64,000 nt of DNA from CAVUBL01 sp963739795 (GTDB lineage Bacteria > Acidobacteriota > Thermoanaerobaculia > Multivoradales > DATKCC01). The stretch lies in contig CAVUBL010000008.1 of assembly GCA_963739795.1 (NCBI GenBank), positions 1 through 64,000 of the forward strand. Reading direction: 5' to 3'. The notes below the pieces were generated by a model, which ran no database searches, was not told the DNA's origin, and worked only from the letters and a program-made list of their open reading frames with translations. Shown here one piece after another: positions 17,240-25,462 of the stretch. The translations under genes were made by a program, and so were the position numbers. Every line of letters begins with the position of its first letter. Positions within the stretch are counted from its first letter, which is position 1.

Positions 17240-19681
17240 ATGAGTAGGTTGTTGAAGGAACTCGCCAACCGCGAGACCGAACGCCTGCGAGTCCAGAGTC
17301 TGGCGGAACAGGGTGTCTCGCCTACGGTCCGATGCCTAATCTTCAAAGGGGGACAGACGACTGGTGTCAGTTTCTTCGCTCGCCACCTTGTGCAGGAATA
17401 TATTGCCAAATTTCCCGCGCTCTTCTTCGATGGAGCCCAGGCTTCAGAAGATCTTGCGCAGAGCATCGTTAATTTCTTTCAGCGTTACTCCTTACGGTCA
17501 CGCCTCCAGCTTGCACTCGCCCGGCATGGTGGAAAGGGTCTGATTCTCAAGGCACTGAGCGTGGTCCTACCGAAGATTGGGACACAACTCTTGCCAGCAG
17601 GTGCAGCCCCTTGGCTCCCGCCCCTTCCGTCTCTATCCTTCTCCCACTTCCCTTCACTTCCTATAGAGATCCTGGCGCGCTTTCTCTGCGGGCGGCTTTG
17701 GCGGCCCGATCAAGTCTTGGTCGTCGTTGACAATGCACAGGATGCTGTTACAGACCTGCGAGAACTGCTCGATGGCCTTCATGCCCCCCTTTACCAAAAC
17801 ATTCGGTTTGTCCTTTTCTTTGTCCAGCGACCGACCAGCGCGCTCACTTACGACCAATGGAAGAGTCGCCTGTCATCGACAGGAATCTCCATCGCAGAAG
17901 CGGACTTCGCTAGGCCGACGGGACACCTAGTGGAGGCCCTGGCGTTCTTGAGGAAGCGAGAAATTGGCGAGCAAAAAGCCGCTGAGATTGCGGATGCCGC
18001 TGGGGGCAATGTGTTCTCCATACTCTCGGCGCTCGAGGGTCGGCCAGCTTCCCTGCCCTTCGATTCGATCGCTAAAATCGAGCGCATAACATCGACGGAG
18101 AGATACCTTCTCGCTATGTTATGGGTGGCCAGGCAGCCGCTCCTGGAGAGCGATCTCCAACTTCTCCTAGCATCCTCGCCGACTGTCTACTACTCTGGCC
18201 CGCAGGCCTTGCAGCAGTCCCTACGCAAGCTGAAGACGTTAGGGCTCCTCGCATCTACAAGGAATGAAACCAACGACAGCGTCCTCCGCCTCTCCTCCAC
18301 TTCGTCACCAGAGTTACAGGCTGTCAGTGCGGACGCCTCCCTCCTTCTCGCCACCGCGAACGAGGTCTACGAATACTTCAAGAAGGTGGCGCAATCCTCC
18401 CCACGGCACTCCAAATCCTATGTTTCAAGGCTTCTTTATCGACTAGCGGCGCTTGTGGACCCAGACCGTCGCAGTATCTATGCACAACAGGTGCTCAAGC
18501 TCGCATTGCAGCAGGGAAGCCTTGAGCGAGGGCGCGAGTATATCGACGAAGCGATTCAGTCCCGCCCGCAGACAGTGGAAGATATCTATGTGAGGGTGGC
18601 GTTCTTCGTCTCTACTCAGGACTACGCTTCTGCCAAAGAGATCTTTGACGCTGTCTCCAGAGAGGTCTGGGAGCCTTACAGACTGCTGCGCCTATTGCAC
18701 GCAGTCGCAGTGAATAGACTGCGCATGCATGCTGAGTCGCAGAGGGAGTTCGACGCGCTGCTAGACGACGCTTCCCTGCCAGAAGAACAAGTGGTTTCGG
18801 TGTCGTTCTACTTAATCAATTTCCTTCATGAAGGGGACTACCAAGCGGCGCTCAAGTTCTTCGAGAGTTGGAGAAATAGCCTCCGCGAGGCAAGGAACTT
18901 CCCGTATCTTCTTCGTACGGGTGCGTCGGTGTTTCTCTGGGGGGAAAGCGCGAGCTATGAGCACGCGAGAGAGATATTGGTTGCTGCACAAGATATTTTT
19001 AGAGAGCAAAAAGACTGGTACGGCTATTTCACGACACAGGCGAACTTAGGAACCCTCTTCGCCTATGAGGGCAATCACCGCAAGGCTTTGGAGCTCTTCG
19101 AGGAAGCTTATGGCGAGCTTGCTGTCTTTGGGACCCAGCATCTTGAAGAGGTTGGCTTTAATCTGGTTGTGACCCTCGCTTTCCTTGGACGATTGGAGGA
19201 TGCATTGCGTCGCGGAGAAAACATGCTTACCTTCTTCGAATTTGGAAATTTTCCTCAGCTACAGCTACTGTCCTTGGTGGCGGTGCTTCTTGTGCTTCTG
19301 GAAAGAGCGACGGAGGCTAGAGAGCGTCTAGACCAGTTGGAGGCCGCCGCCGCTCGGGCGAGCCTGTCCGAAGCACGTTTTCACGCCTATGCCAACGCCC
19401 TCCTACTGAGTCGATACCTGAACGTTGAAAGAGATTCCGCGGCCGAACTCTATTTTAGGGCATACACCTCTGGTTTCGAGCCGGGACTGGCTCAGCTGGA
19501 ACTGCTTAAGATTCTCGTTGACGGAGGCCATCTCTCGCCTCAAATGCTACTTGAAAATTACAGCTTTGACTATCACCAATATTGGTCACAGAACCCACTG
19601 GATTTTCTCCCTGCTCATGCTCTGTCGAAGTTGGCTATACCGGATCACATGCACCAAGAGGTCCCGGAACCCAACGCCTAG
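17240..19681 (+). CDS. STAND-like NTPase with TPR C-terminus and defective P-loop
   Basis: An 813-aa protein from ATG 17240; the frame is open to TTG 17069. Residues about 30-290 look like a STAND/AAA NTPase: FKGGQTTGVSF occupies the Walker A position but has Val where the invariant Lys should be, QVLVVVDNAQDA is a good Walker B, and RFVLFFVQRPT fits sensor 1. A winged-helix-like segment follows, then TPR-like helical repeats (NLGTLFAYEGNHRKALELFE, TLAFLGRLEDALRRGENML). Antiviral STAND proteins share this layout but carry an N-terminal effector, absent here. It overlaps a convergent ATP-grasp gene by 96 bp. Confidence 0.7.
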   Translation: MSRLLKELANRETERLRVQSLAEQGVSPTVRCLIFKGGQTTGVSFFARHLVQEYIAKFPALFFDGAQASEDLAQSIVNFFQRYSLRSRLQLALARHGGKGLILKALSVVLPKIGTQLLPAGAAPWLPPLPSLSFSHFPSLPIEILARFLCGRLWRPDQVLVVVDNAQDAVTDLRELLDGLHAPLYQNIRFVLFFVQRPTSALTYDQWKSRLSSTGISIAEADFARPTGHLVEALAFLRKREIGEQKAAEIADAAGGNVFSILSALEGRPASLPFDSIAKIERITSTERYLLAMLWVARQPLLESDLQLLLASSPTVYYSGPQALQQSLRKLKTLGLLASTRNETNDSVLRLSSTSSPELQAVSADASLLLATANEVYEYFKKVAQSSPRHSKSYVSRLLYRLAALVDPDRRSIYAQQVLKLALQQGSLERGREYIDEAIQSRPQTVEDIYVRVAFFVSTQDYASAKEIFDAVSREVWEPYRLLRLLHAVAVNRLRMHAESQREFDALLDDASLPEEQVVSVSFYLINFLHEGDYQAALKFFESWRNSLREARNFPYLLRTGASVFLWGESASYEHAREILVAAQDIFREQKDWYGYFTTQANLGTLFAYEGNHRKALELFEEAYGELAVFGTQHLEEVGFNLVVTLAFLGRLEDALRRGENMLTFFEFGNFPQLQLLSLVAVLLVLLERATEARERLDQLEAAAARASLSEARFHAYANALLLSRYLNVERDSAAELYFRAYTSGFEPGLAQLELLKILVDGGHLSPQMLLENYSFDYHQYWSQNPLDFLPAHALSKLAIPDHMHQEVPEPNA

Positions 19682-20608
19682 ATTTGAAGCGGCCAAGTCA
19701 ATCGAACTTCCCTCGTCAAGGTGGCAGCAGATATTCATTTCGAGTAGGTTGAGGGCGTTCGTTTTCGGGTCATAGCGGTAGTCAAGTCGAAAGTAGTCGA
19801 TCGGTCCCACGGCCTCCCAGATAGCGGCGACATGCGATCCGATCGTGCGTTGCGTCTGCCTTGGCAGGGAAATCAGCTCGTAACCGAGCGGGTCGTCCAG
19901 CTTAAGTCTATGCGTCAGTATCGAGCCTTCTTCGTCTGAGCGCGGGTGTACGTACCCAAGGATCTTGTACGGGTTAGCTCCTACGACGGGGACAGTAACG
20001 TCTACCCCACTGCAGAACTGTTCCACCAGGGCGTCTTTCCCGCACCCCAGAAGTTCGGTTAGCCCGCATAGAGCTGCATCCCACGTGTCGGCAAGGTTCC
20101 GCCGGCTAATACCTTCGGAGGCTGCCCCCTTTCTATCTTTTATGAAGAATGGAGCCGAGAAGGTGGGGGATGGGCATTCGGGCTCGTCTGCTCGGCATAC
20201 AAAGCCCGCCGGGGTCTCTATCCCAAGTCCCCGGAGGAACAACTTAAAGAGAAATTTGTCTTCTGCTAGTGCACGCACGGCAGGAGGTGCGCCAAGGTAG
20301 GGAAGGGATAAGTATTCGCAGAACGAAGAGACAAAGATCTCTGAGTCTCGGATGGGCATACGATTTAAAAGAGAATATACATAGTCAACGTTGCCGCAAC
20401 CAGTATATAGAGATGTTGGGCTAGGAGAGGAGTAAACTTGAAAGCCGAGAGCTCGAAGTTCGGAGAATACATGATAGTGATAGGCTGGGTAGCCGCCATC
20501 GATGGGGTATACGACTTCTTGAAAGGCTGGTCCACAGGGAGCATACTGTGCTAAGTAGAGTATTCGGAAGGTTTCCCGATCTGGAAAGTCTAGGAGCCAA
20601 TTCGCCAT
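19586..20608 (-). CDS. ATP-grasp protein (D-Ala-D-Ala ligase-like)
   Basis: A 340-aa protein with an ATP-grasp fold. PFFIKDRKGAASEGISRRN carries the first ATP-binding Lys loop, ALVEQFCSGVDVTVPVVG the second strand, and FRLDYRYDPKTNALNLLEMN the metal-binding D/E/N cluster, where D-Ala ligases have EiNt/nP. The N-terminal domain (ILYLAQYAPCG, VYPIDGGYPAYHYHVFSEL) is not the standard ligase one, so the substrate is probably different. Such enzymes join a carboxyl to an amine using ATP. Composition is more AT-rich than its surroundings. The last 96 bp overlap the STAND-like gene tail-to-tail. Confidence 0.75.
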   Translation of the reverse strand: MANWLLDFPDRETFRILYLAQYAPCGPAFQEVVYPIDGGYPAYHYHVFSELRALGFQVYSSPSPTSLYTGCGNVDYVYSLLNRMPIRDSEIFVSSFCEYLSLPYLGAPPAVRALAEDKFLFKLFLRGLGIETPAGFVCRADEPECPSPTFSAPFFIKDRKGAASEGISRRNLADTWDAALCGLTELLGCGKDALVEQFCSGVDVTVPVVGANPYKILGYVHPRSDEEGSILTHRLKLDDPLGYELISLPRQTQRTIGSHVAAIWEAVGPIDYFRLDYRYDPKTNALNLLEMNICCHLDEGSSIDLAASNLGVGFRDLLVHVIRYSQLRQSMSREKIQWVL

Positions 20609-20939
20609 CGGTGAACTCGCGTAGGAGAACCTCTAGTTATCCGAGCCTCAATGGACGCTGGCAACCTTAAAGAAAAACGCAAGGGGATTCGCAAAGGAAG
20701 GTACTCGACCGCAATCAACATCAAAAGTGCACGGGATCGAACGGCGCTCAAGATCTGGCGCAGTCCCGAATGCTAGTCTTGACGTTAAGTGTCCTGCGGG
20801 CTGATCTCGGTTGGCCTACAACTCGTCCTTGGCCGGCGAAGAAGAATCGCCTGCCACAAACCTTACCAGCGCGCGCGGCCGGCGCGGGAGAGGCACGGCC
20901 GAGGCGATCAGGGGTCTGAACGGAGTCGCTAGGAACCGA
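20609..20939. other. Intergenic stretch between the ATP-grasp gene and IS21
   Basis: About 330 bp with no convincing gene. It ends at the left copy of the IS21 target duplication (ACCGA, 20935-20939). The promoter of the leftward ATP-grasp gene should lie here, but I cannot assign a -35/-10 pair. Confidence 0.35.
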
Positions 20940-21254
20940 TGTGAGCGGCGGTTGGAAAGCGCGGGAAGTTGGCGGTTGAGCGGGGGAATCCTCTAGCAGG
21001 AGAAAGACATCATCGTCGCGCGCGGGTGCGCGCGAGGCCGGGGGAGGGAGTCGGGGGAGAATCGGGCCAGACAAACACGCGGAGGACGGTCACGTCTTTG
21101 GGCAAGACCCCGTCCTCCGCGCCTGGCCTGGAGCTGACGCTCCGAGCACGGCGATCATCGCCGGTTTGGGCGCGGGAGTCCAGGCCCTGGAGGTCTGGCC
21201 CTGCGTCGCGACTGCCGGCGATTTCTGTGCGATCTGTGCTCACGAGCAGTCTAC

Positions 21255-21683
21255 GTGTGCCCGCAGTGTGACCGGGGGCAGCGCTACTGCGGGCGGGTGT
21301 GCGGTCGGGCTGCGCGTCAGCGCAGCCGGCGGGAGGCGGGGCGGCGCTATCAGCGGACGCGCCAGGGCCGCTTCCGACACGCGGCGCGCCAGGCCTCCTA
21401 CCGGCAGCGCCGGGCCCTGGCGGCGAAGAAAGTGACGCATCAGGGTAGCCCACGGGCGTGGGGCTCTGGCAGCGTGGCGGCATGCGAAACCACGCTCCTC
21501 AGTCCGCCGTCGGAGTCCGCCTCTCGTGCCCAGGGCAGCCTCTTTGTGCCCTGCACCTTCTGCCATCAGCCTTGCCATCCGGTGATCCGGCACGATTTCC
21601 TACGCTGCCGGCGCCGCAGCGGGAGGGGCGGCCGTGATCCCGCCCGAGCTCGAGGCCGAGATCCGGCGCCTGGCCACGGTTGA
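21255..21683 (+). CDS. IS21-associated zinc-ribbon protein
   Basis: At least 142 aa from GTG 21255. It contains CPQCDRGQRYCGRVCGRAAR, and the same frame continues upstream with CRRFLCDLC, a second C-x2-C pair, so the true start is probably an unusual codon further upstream. An Arg-rich basic stretch and a KKVTHQGSP tail follow, then a second CTFCHQPCHP cluster. Similar small zinc-finger ORFs precede istA in many proteobacterial and acidobacterial IS21 elements; their role is unknown. It overlaps istA by 50 nt. Confidence 0.65.
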   Translation: MCPQCDRGQRYCGRVCGRAARQRSRREAGRRYQRTRQGRFRHAARQASYRQRRALAAKKVTHQGSPRAWGSGSVAACETTLLSPPSESASRAQGSLFVPCTFCHQPCHPVIRHDFLRCRRRSGRGGRDPARARGRDPAPGHG

Positions 21684-23133
21684 GGGATGGCGCGGGGGGA
21701 CGATCGCCCGCCATCTGGGCGTACACCACGGCACGGTGGCCCGGGCCCTCGCCCGCGCCGGCGCCGCGGAGGCTCCGGGCCCGCCCCCGAAGCGTCGGCC
21801 GTCGGCCCTCGATCGCTTCGTGCCCTGGCTCCGGGAGGTACTCGAGCGCTACCCGAAGCTCGCGGCGAGCCAGCTCTACGAGATGGCCCGGAAGCGGGGC
21901 TACCGGGGCGGGCCGGACCACTTCCGGCATCGCATCGCCGAGCTGGGGCTGCGGCCCCGGCGGGCTCCGGAGGCCTTCTTGCGGCTGCGCACTCTGCCGG
22001 GCGAGCAGGCCCAGGTCGACTGGGCGGACTTCGGCCAGCGTGAGGTCCCGGGCGGCCACCGGCGCCTCTTCGCCTTCGTCATGGTGCTGTCGTTCTCCCG
22101 CATGCTCTTCGTGAAGTTCTTCTATGACGCCCGGCTGCCGAGCTTCCTCGCCGGCCACGTCGAGGCCTTCAGCTTCTTTACCGGGGGTGTGCGTCACCTG
22201 CTCTACGACAACCTGAAGAGCGCCGTGCTCGAGCGCGTCGGCCAAGGGATCCGCTTCCATCCCCGCCTGCTCGAGCTGGCCGACGCCTACGGCTACGAGC
22301 CCCGGCCCGTGGCCCCGAGGCGGGGCAACGAGAAGGGCCGCGTTGAACGGGCCATCCGCTACCTACGCGGAGCCTTCTTTCCCCTGCGAGAGCACCTCGA
22401 GCTCGGGGCGCTCAACCGGGAAGCCAAGCGCTGGTGCCGGGAGACCGCCGCCGCCCGCCCCTGGCCCGAGGATCGCCGGCGCACCGTCGAGCAGGCCTTT
22501 CACCAGGAGCGACCATCCCTCCTACCCCTGCCCACGGCCACGTTTCCGGTCCACGAGCTGCTCGCGGTCTCGGTGCGCCGCACCCCTTACGTCGCCTTCG
22601 ACGCCAACCGCTACTCGGTGCCCCATGACCGGATCGCCCGCACCCTGACCCTCGCCGCCGACCTCGAGGAGGTCCGGATCTTCGACCGCCAAGAGCTCAT
22701 CGCCACCCACCGCCGCTCCTGGGACAAGGGCCAGGTCGTCGAGGACCCGGACCACCTCGATGCCCTCTGGCGGGCCAAGCGCCAGGCCCGCCTCCACCGC
22801 GGACAGGACCGGCTGCTGCGCGCCGTTCCCCAGGCCGAGGCTCTGCTCACCGCTCTCGGCCAGCGTCAGCGCCACCTGGGAAGCGCCGTCGACCGCCTCC
22901 TCGGCCTGCTCGACGAGCACGGCCCGACCGATCTCGCCGTGGCCGTCGCCGAGGCCTTGGCCGCCGGCTCGCCCCATCCCGAGACCGTGCGCCTCGTCCT
23001 CGACCGCCGGCGCCACGCCCGCCGGCAGGCTCCGCCCCTGCCCGTCGCCCTGCCCGACGACCCGCGCGTACGCGATCTCGTCGTGCGCCCCCACGACCTC
23101 GCCGACTACGACCCGGAGGACCCCGATGAGTGA
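21634..23133 (+). CDS. istA: IS21 transposase IstA
   Basis: A 499-aa intact transposase from a GTG start. The N-terminal HTH (GGTIARHLGVHHGTVARAL) binds the ends. The DDE core has D in QAQVDWADFGQ, D in HLLYDNLKSAVLE and E in RRGNEKGRVERAIRYLRG. A C-terminal Mu-C-like barrel (PYVAFDANRYSVPHD) follows. It moves the element together with IstB. The stop overlaps the istB start by 8 nt. Confidence 0.95.
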   Translation: MIPPELEAEIRRLATVEGWRGGTIARHLGVHHGTVARALARAGAAEAPGPPPKRRPSALDRFVPWLREVLERYPKLAASQLYEMARKRGYRGGPDHFRHRIAELGLRPRRAPEAFLRLRTLPGEQAQVDWADFGQREVPGGHRRLFAFVMVLSFSRMLFVKFFYDARLPSFLAGHVEAFSFFTGGVRHLLYDNLKSAVLERVGQGIRFHPRLLELADAYGYEPRPVAPRRGNEKGRVERAIRYLRGAFFPLREHLELGALNREAKRWCRETAAARPWPEDRRRTVEQAFHQERPSLLPLPTATFPVHELLAVSVRRTPYVAFDANRYSVPHDRIARTLTLAADLEEVRIFDRQELIATHRRSWDKGQVVEDPDHLDALWRAKRQARLHRGQDRLLRAVPQAEALLTALGQRQRHLGSAVDRLLGLLDEHGPTDLAVAVAEALAAGSPHPETVRLVLDRRRHARRQAPPLPVALPDDPRVRDLVVRPHDLADYDPEDPDE

Positions 23134-23881
23134 CCTCGAACAGAAGCTCCAAGCCTTGAAGCTCCCCGGCCTGCTCGCCCACCTCGACGAGATCCGCAAC
23201 GAGCCCTGGCTCGCTCGGCTCGTCGCCTGGGAGGAGGAGGAACGCGCCCGCCGCGGCCTCGAACGCCGCCTGCGCCGTGCCCGCCTCGGCGCCTTCAAGC
23301 CCCTGGCCGACTTCGACTGGACCTGGCCCAAGAAGATCGACCGCGACCAGATCGAGGACCTCTTCCGCCTCGACTGGCTCACCACCGCCACCAACGTCGT
23401 CCTGGTCGGACCCAACGGCGTCGGCAAGACCCTGATCGCCAAGAACCTCGCCCACCAGGCCGTCCTCGCCGGCGCCACCGTGCGTACCCTCACCGCCTCC
23501 GAGCTCCTCAACACTCTCGCCGACCAGGCCACCTCCTACAGCATGCAGCGCAAGATCGGCCTCTTTTGCCGGCCTCAGCTCTTGGTCCTCGATGAGCTCG
23601 GATATTTGAGCTACGACGCCCGCCACGCCGACCTGCTCTTCGAGGTCGTCTCCCGACGCTACCTCCAGCGGCCCATCCTCCTCACCACCAACAAGCCCTT
23701 CGCCGAGTGGAACGAGGTCTTCCCCAACGCAAGCTCCGTCGTCACCCTCGTCGACCGACTCGTCCACCGCTCCGAGCTCGTCGCCATCGACGGCGACTCC
23801 TACCGCCTCAAGGAGTCCAAGGAGCTCGCCCGACGACGCGCCCAAGAGCGCGCCGCACGACGCAAAAGTCGCAAGCAATGA
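23126..23881 (+). CDS. istB: IS21 helper ATPase IstB
   Basis: A 251-aa AAA+ ATPase related to DnaC. Walker A GPNGVGKTLIAKNLA, Walker B QLLVLDELGYLSYD, and sensor LLTTNKPFAEWNEVF are all intact. It regulates target choice and activates IstA. Start ATG at 23126 overlaps istA; the stop overlaps the next start as ATGA. Confidence 0.95.
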   Translation: MSDLEQKLQALKLPGLLAHLDEIRNEPWLARLVAWEEEERARRGLERRLRRARLGAFKPLADFDWTWPKKIDRDQIEDLFRLDWLTTATNVVLVGPNGVGKTLIAKNLAHQAVLAGATVRTLTASELLNTLADQATSYSMQRKIGLFCRPQLLVLDELGYLSYDARHADLLFEVVSRRYLQRPILLTTNKPFAEWNEVFPNASSVVTLVDRLVHRSELVAIDGDSYRLKESKELARRRAQERAARRKSRKQ

Positions 23882-24273
23882 GCGACCGCTCGGACTATCT
23901 AGCCGCCGCCATCCAGCTCTACCTCGACCTGCCGGGCGCACCCCCGCGCGCCTCCCGCGCCGACTTCGCCGTCGCCGCCACCCTCTACGACCGGGCCATC
24001 CCCCTCGACACCCTCGCCCACGTCCTGCGCCTCGCCACCCTCAGGCGCCACCTCCGATCCCCCGACTTCCCCCTCGAGCCCGTCCACTCCCTCGCCTACT
24101 ACCGAAGCGTCCTCGACAACCTCACCCCCGACGCTCTCGACCCCGGATACGTCGACTACGTCGCCAACAAGTATCAGCAGCTCTTCGCGGCAAACGTCTC
24201 CTCACCCCAGCGCTCACCCCGCCACGACGCCCTTACTGACCGCCAAAATCCCGCGGTTTCTGACCGCCGCTAA
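23878..24273 (+). CDS. Third-position IS21 passenger protein
   Basis: A 131-aa protein coupled to istB by ATGA and ending 2 bp inside the right end of the element, so it is an integral part of the IS. It is helical (DYLAAAIQLYLDLPG, ADFAVAATLYDRAIPLDTLA, ALRLA-type helix, VHSLAYYRSVLDNLTPDALD). The last ~25 residues are encoded within the terminal repeats. Comparable ORFs follow istB in some IS21 elements; no function is known. Confidence 0.7.
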   Translation: MSDRSDYLAAAIQLYLDLPGAPPRASRADFAVAATLYDRAIPLDTLAHVLRLATLRRHLRSPDFPLEPVHSLAYYRSVLDNLTPDALDPGYVDYVANKYQQLFAANVSSPQRSPRHDALTDRQNPAVSDRR

Positions 24274-24275
24274 CA

Positions 24276-24612
24276 ACCGAGAACGGGACTGTCGAAGTCC
24301 GCGGTCCGAGGTCCGCGGAACTCAGGGGCCGAGGGTGTTCTGGTACAGCTGGGCAGGCCCGCCCTACGGGCGAGAGGAGACTGATCCCCTACCTTGTACC
24401 ATGCGTCTAGGAGGCGAGCCAGATGGCCCCTGCACATGGAGGGTGGCGCCCCGCTGAGCCTGAATAGGTGTTTGGTGCAGGCAGTCCACTCCGGACCGCC
24501 CGAAACCCAAGCCGGGGTGAATGCCTTCTTCTACGAAGCTCGCTGGTACTCTCGCCCCAACCCGGTGGCTCAGAGACCTTCCTGCCCTTGACAACCGGGG
24601 GCTTCATAGGGG
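24276..24612. other. Intergenic stretch right of IS21
   Basis: About 337 bp beginning with the right target duplication. It includes a short inverted CCGCGG-rich segment (GTCCGCGGTCCGAGGTCCGCGG near 24296-24320) but no gene with a ribosome site that I would support. Confidence 0.35.
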
Positions 24613-25431
24613 TTAGGTGCACCCCCGGTCAGCGTTGGGGTTGGGAAGCAGGCGTTCGAATAGCCAGAACGGCTGACCGTCCGGGTCGGCAAAGTCTTCC
24701 TCTGCGAGCCACAGCTCGGGCACCGGAGCTGGGCCTCCTAGCCTGACGAGGGGGAGCCACCAATCAACAGGCGTGTGGGCTAGCGAGCCATGTGGCTCGA
24801 GAAGGATGATGCATCGGTGCTGAGGGTAGGAAGCGAACTTCTCGGTGGCTGCGCGAAGAACTCTCTCGATCTCTTGGCGGAGGTCGAGAGGCACAGGCCA
24901 CGGCGGCAAGTCGAAGGCTGCTGAGTCGAACCAGACGAACAGGATTCGGTCTAACGGTGCCGAGTCGTCGTCGAGGGCATTTCTGCGACGGAAGGCCCAT
25001 CGGTACTTTCCGGAGCCGCCGGCAAGTTGTGCCGAGAAGAAGGGCGATGCCTCGGCGACGGCCTGGGCAATCTCTGTGGCCAACGCGTCGACGGTGCCGC
25101 GGGCTTCGCGACCAAGGCACGGAAGAACTGCGGTAAACGGACCATTGAGGGCCCAGTCAGGAAGCAGAGAATGCAGGCGGTCGTAAAGCTTGTGGTCGTT
25201 GACGTGACCCGCAGCGTAGTCCTCAGGCCATACGATGCACTTGCGCTCGATGACCAAGTCAAGACCACCGCGCACGTCAACATAGAGCGCCTCGGGCTGG
25301 GAGACGTGGCGGATGGCGACATCGAGGCACTGGGAGTGCCGGTAATCGGAGCCCTCCAGCGCATTCAGGTGCTCAACAAGGGGCTCGACGAACCGCCGTT
25401 CGCAGCCACCGCTTTCGGGTAGACAGGGCAT
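24613..25431 (-). CDS. Unknown protein with PD-(D/E)xK-like motif
   Basis: A 272-aa protein that I do not recognise. Residues 52-64 read DVRGGLDLVIERK, with D58 three residues before E62 and E62-x-K64, the pattern of PD-(D/E)xK nucleases; helices on both sides fit. Other blocks are FTAVLPCLGRE and HRCIILLEPHGSLAHTP. The C-terminus has several aromatic-Pro segments. The group II intron ends 32 bp upstream of the start. The nuclease assignment rests on the motif alone. Confidence 0.45.
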   Translation of the reverse strand: MPCLPESGGCERRFVEPLVEHLNALEGSDYRHSQCLDVAIRHVSQPEALYVDVRGGLDLVIERKCIVWPEDYAAGHVNDHKLYDRLHSLLPDWALNGPFTAVLPCLGREARGTVDALATEIAQAVAEASPFFSAQLAGGSGKYRWAFRRRNALDDDSAPLDRILFVWFDSAAFDLPPWPVPLDLRQEIERVLRAATEKFASYPQHRCIILLEPHGSLAHTPVDWWLPLVRLGGPAPVPELWLAEEDFADPDGQPFWLFERLLPNPNADRGCT

Positions 25432-25462
25432 ACCAGATTCTAGAGCGTGTCGAGGTGCGGCT

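Larger units (their letters stand above)
20940..24275 (+). mobile_element. IS21 family element, complete, with 5-bp target duplication
   Basis: The left end reads TGTGAGCGGCGGTTGGAAAG and the inverted right end TGTTAGCGGCGGTCAGAAAC; the similarity continues through GCGGGA and TTGGCGGT for about 40 bp, the multiple terminal repeats expected of IS21. The 5-bp sequence ACCGA flanks both ends (20935-20939 and 24276-24280). Length 3336 bp. It carries istA and istB plus an upstream zinc-ribbon gene and a downstream small gene. Confidence 0.9.
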
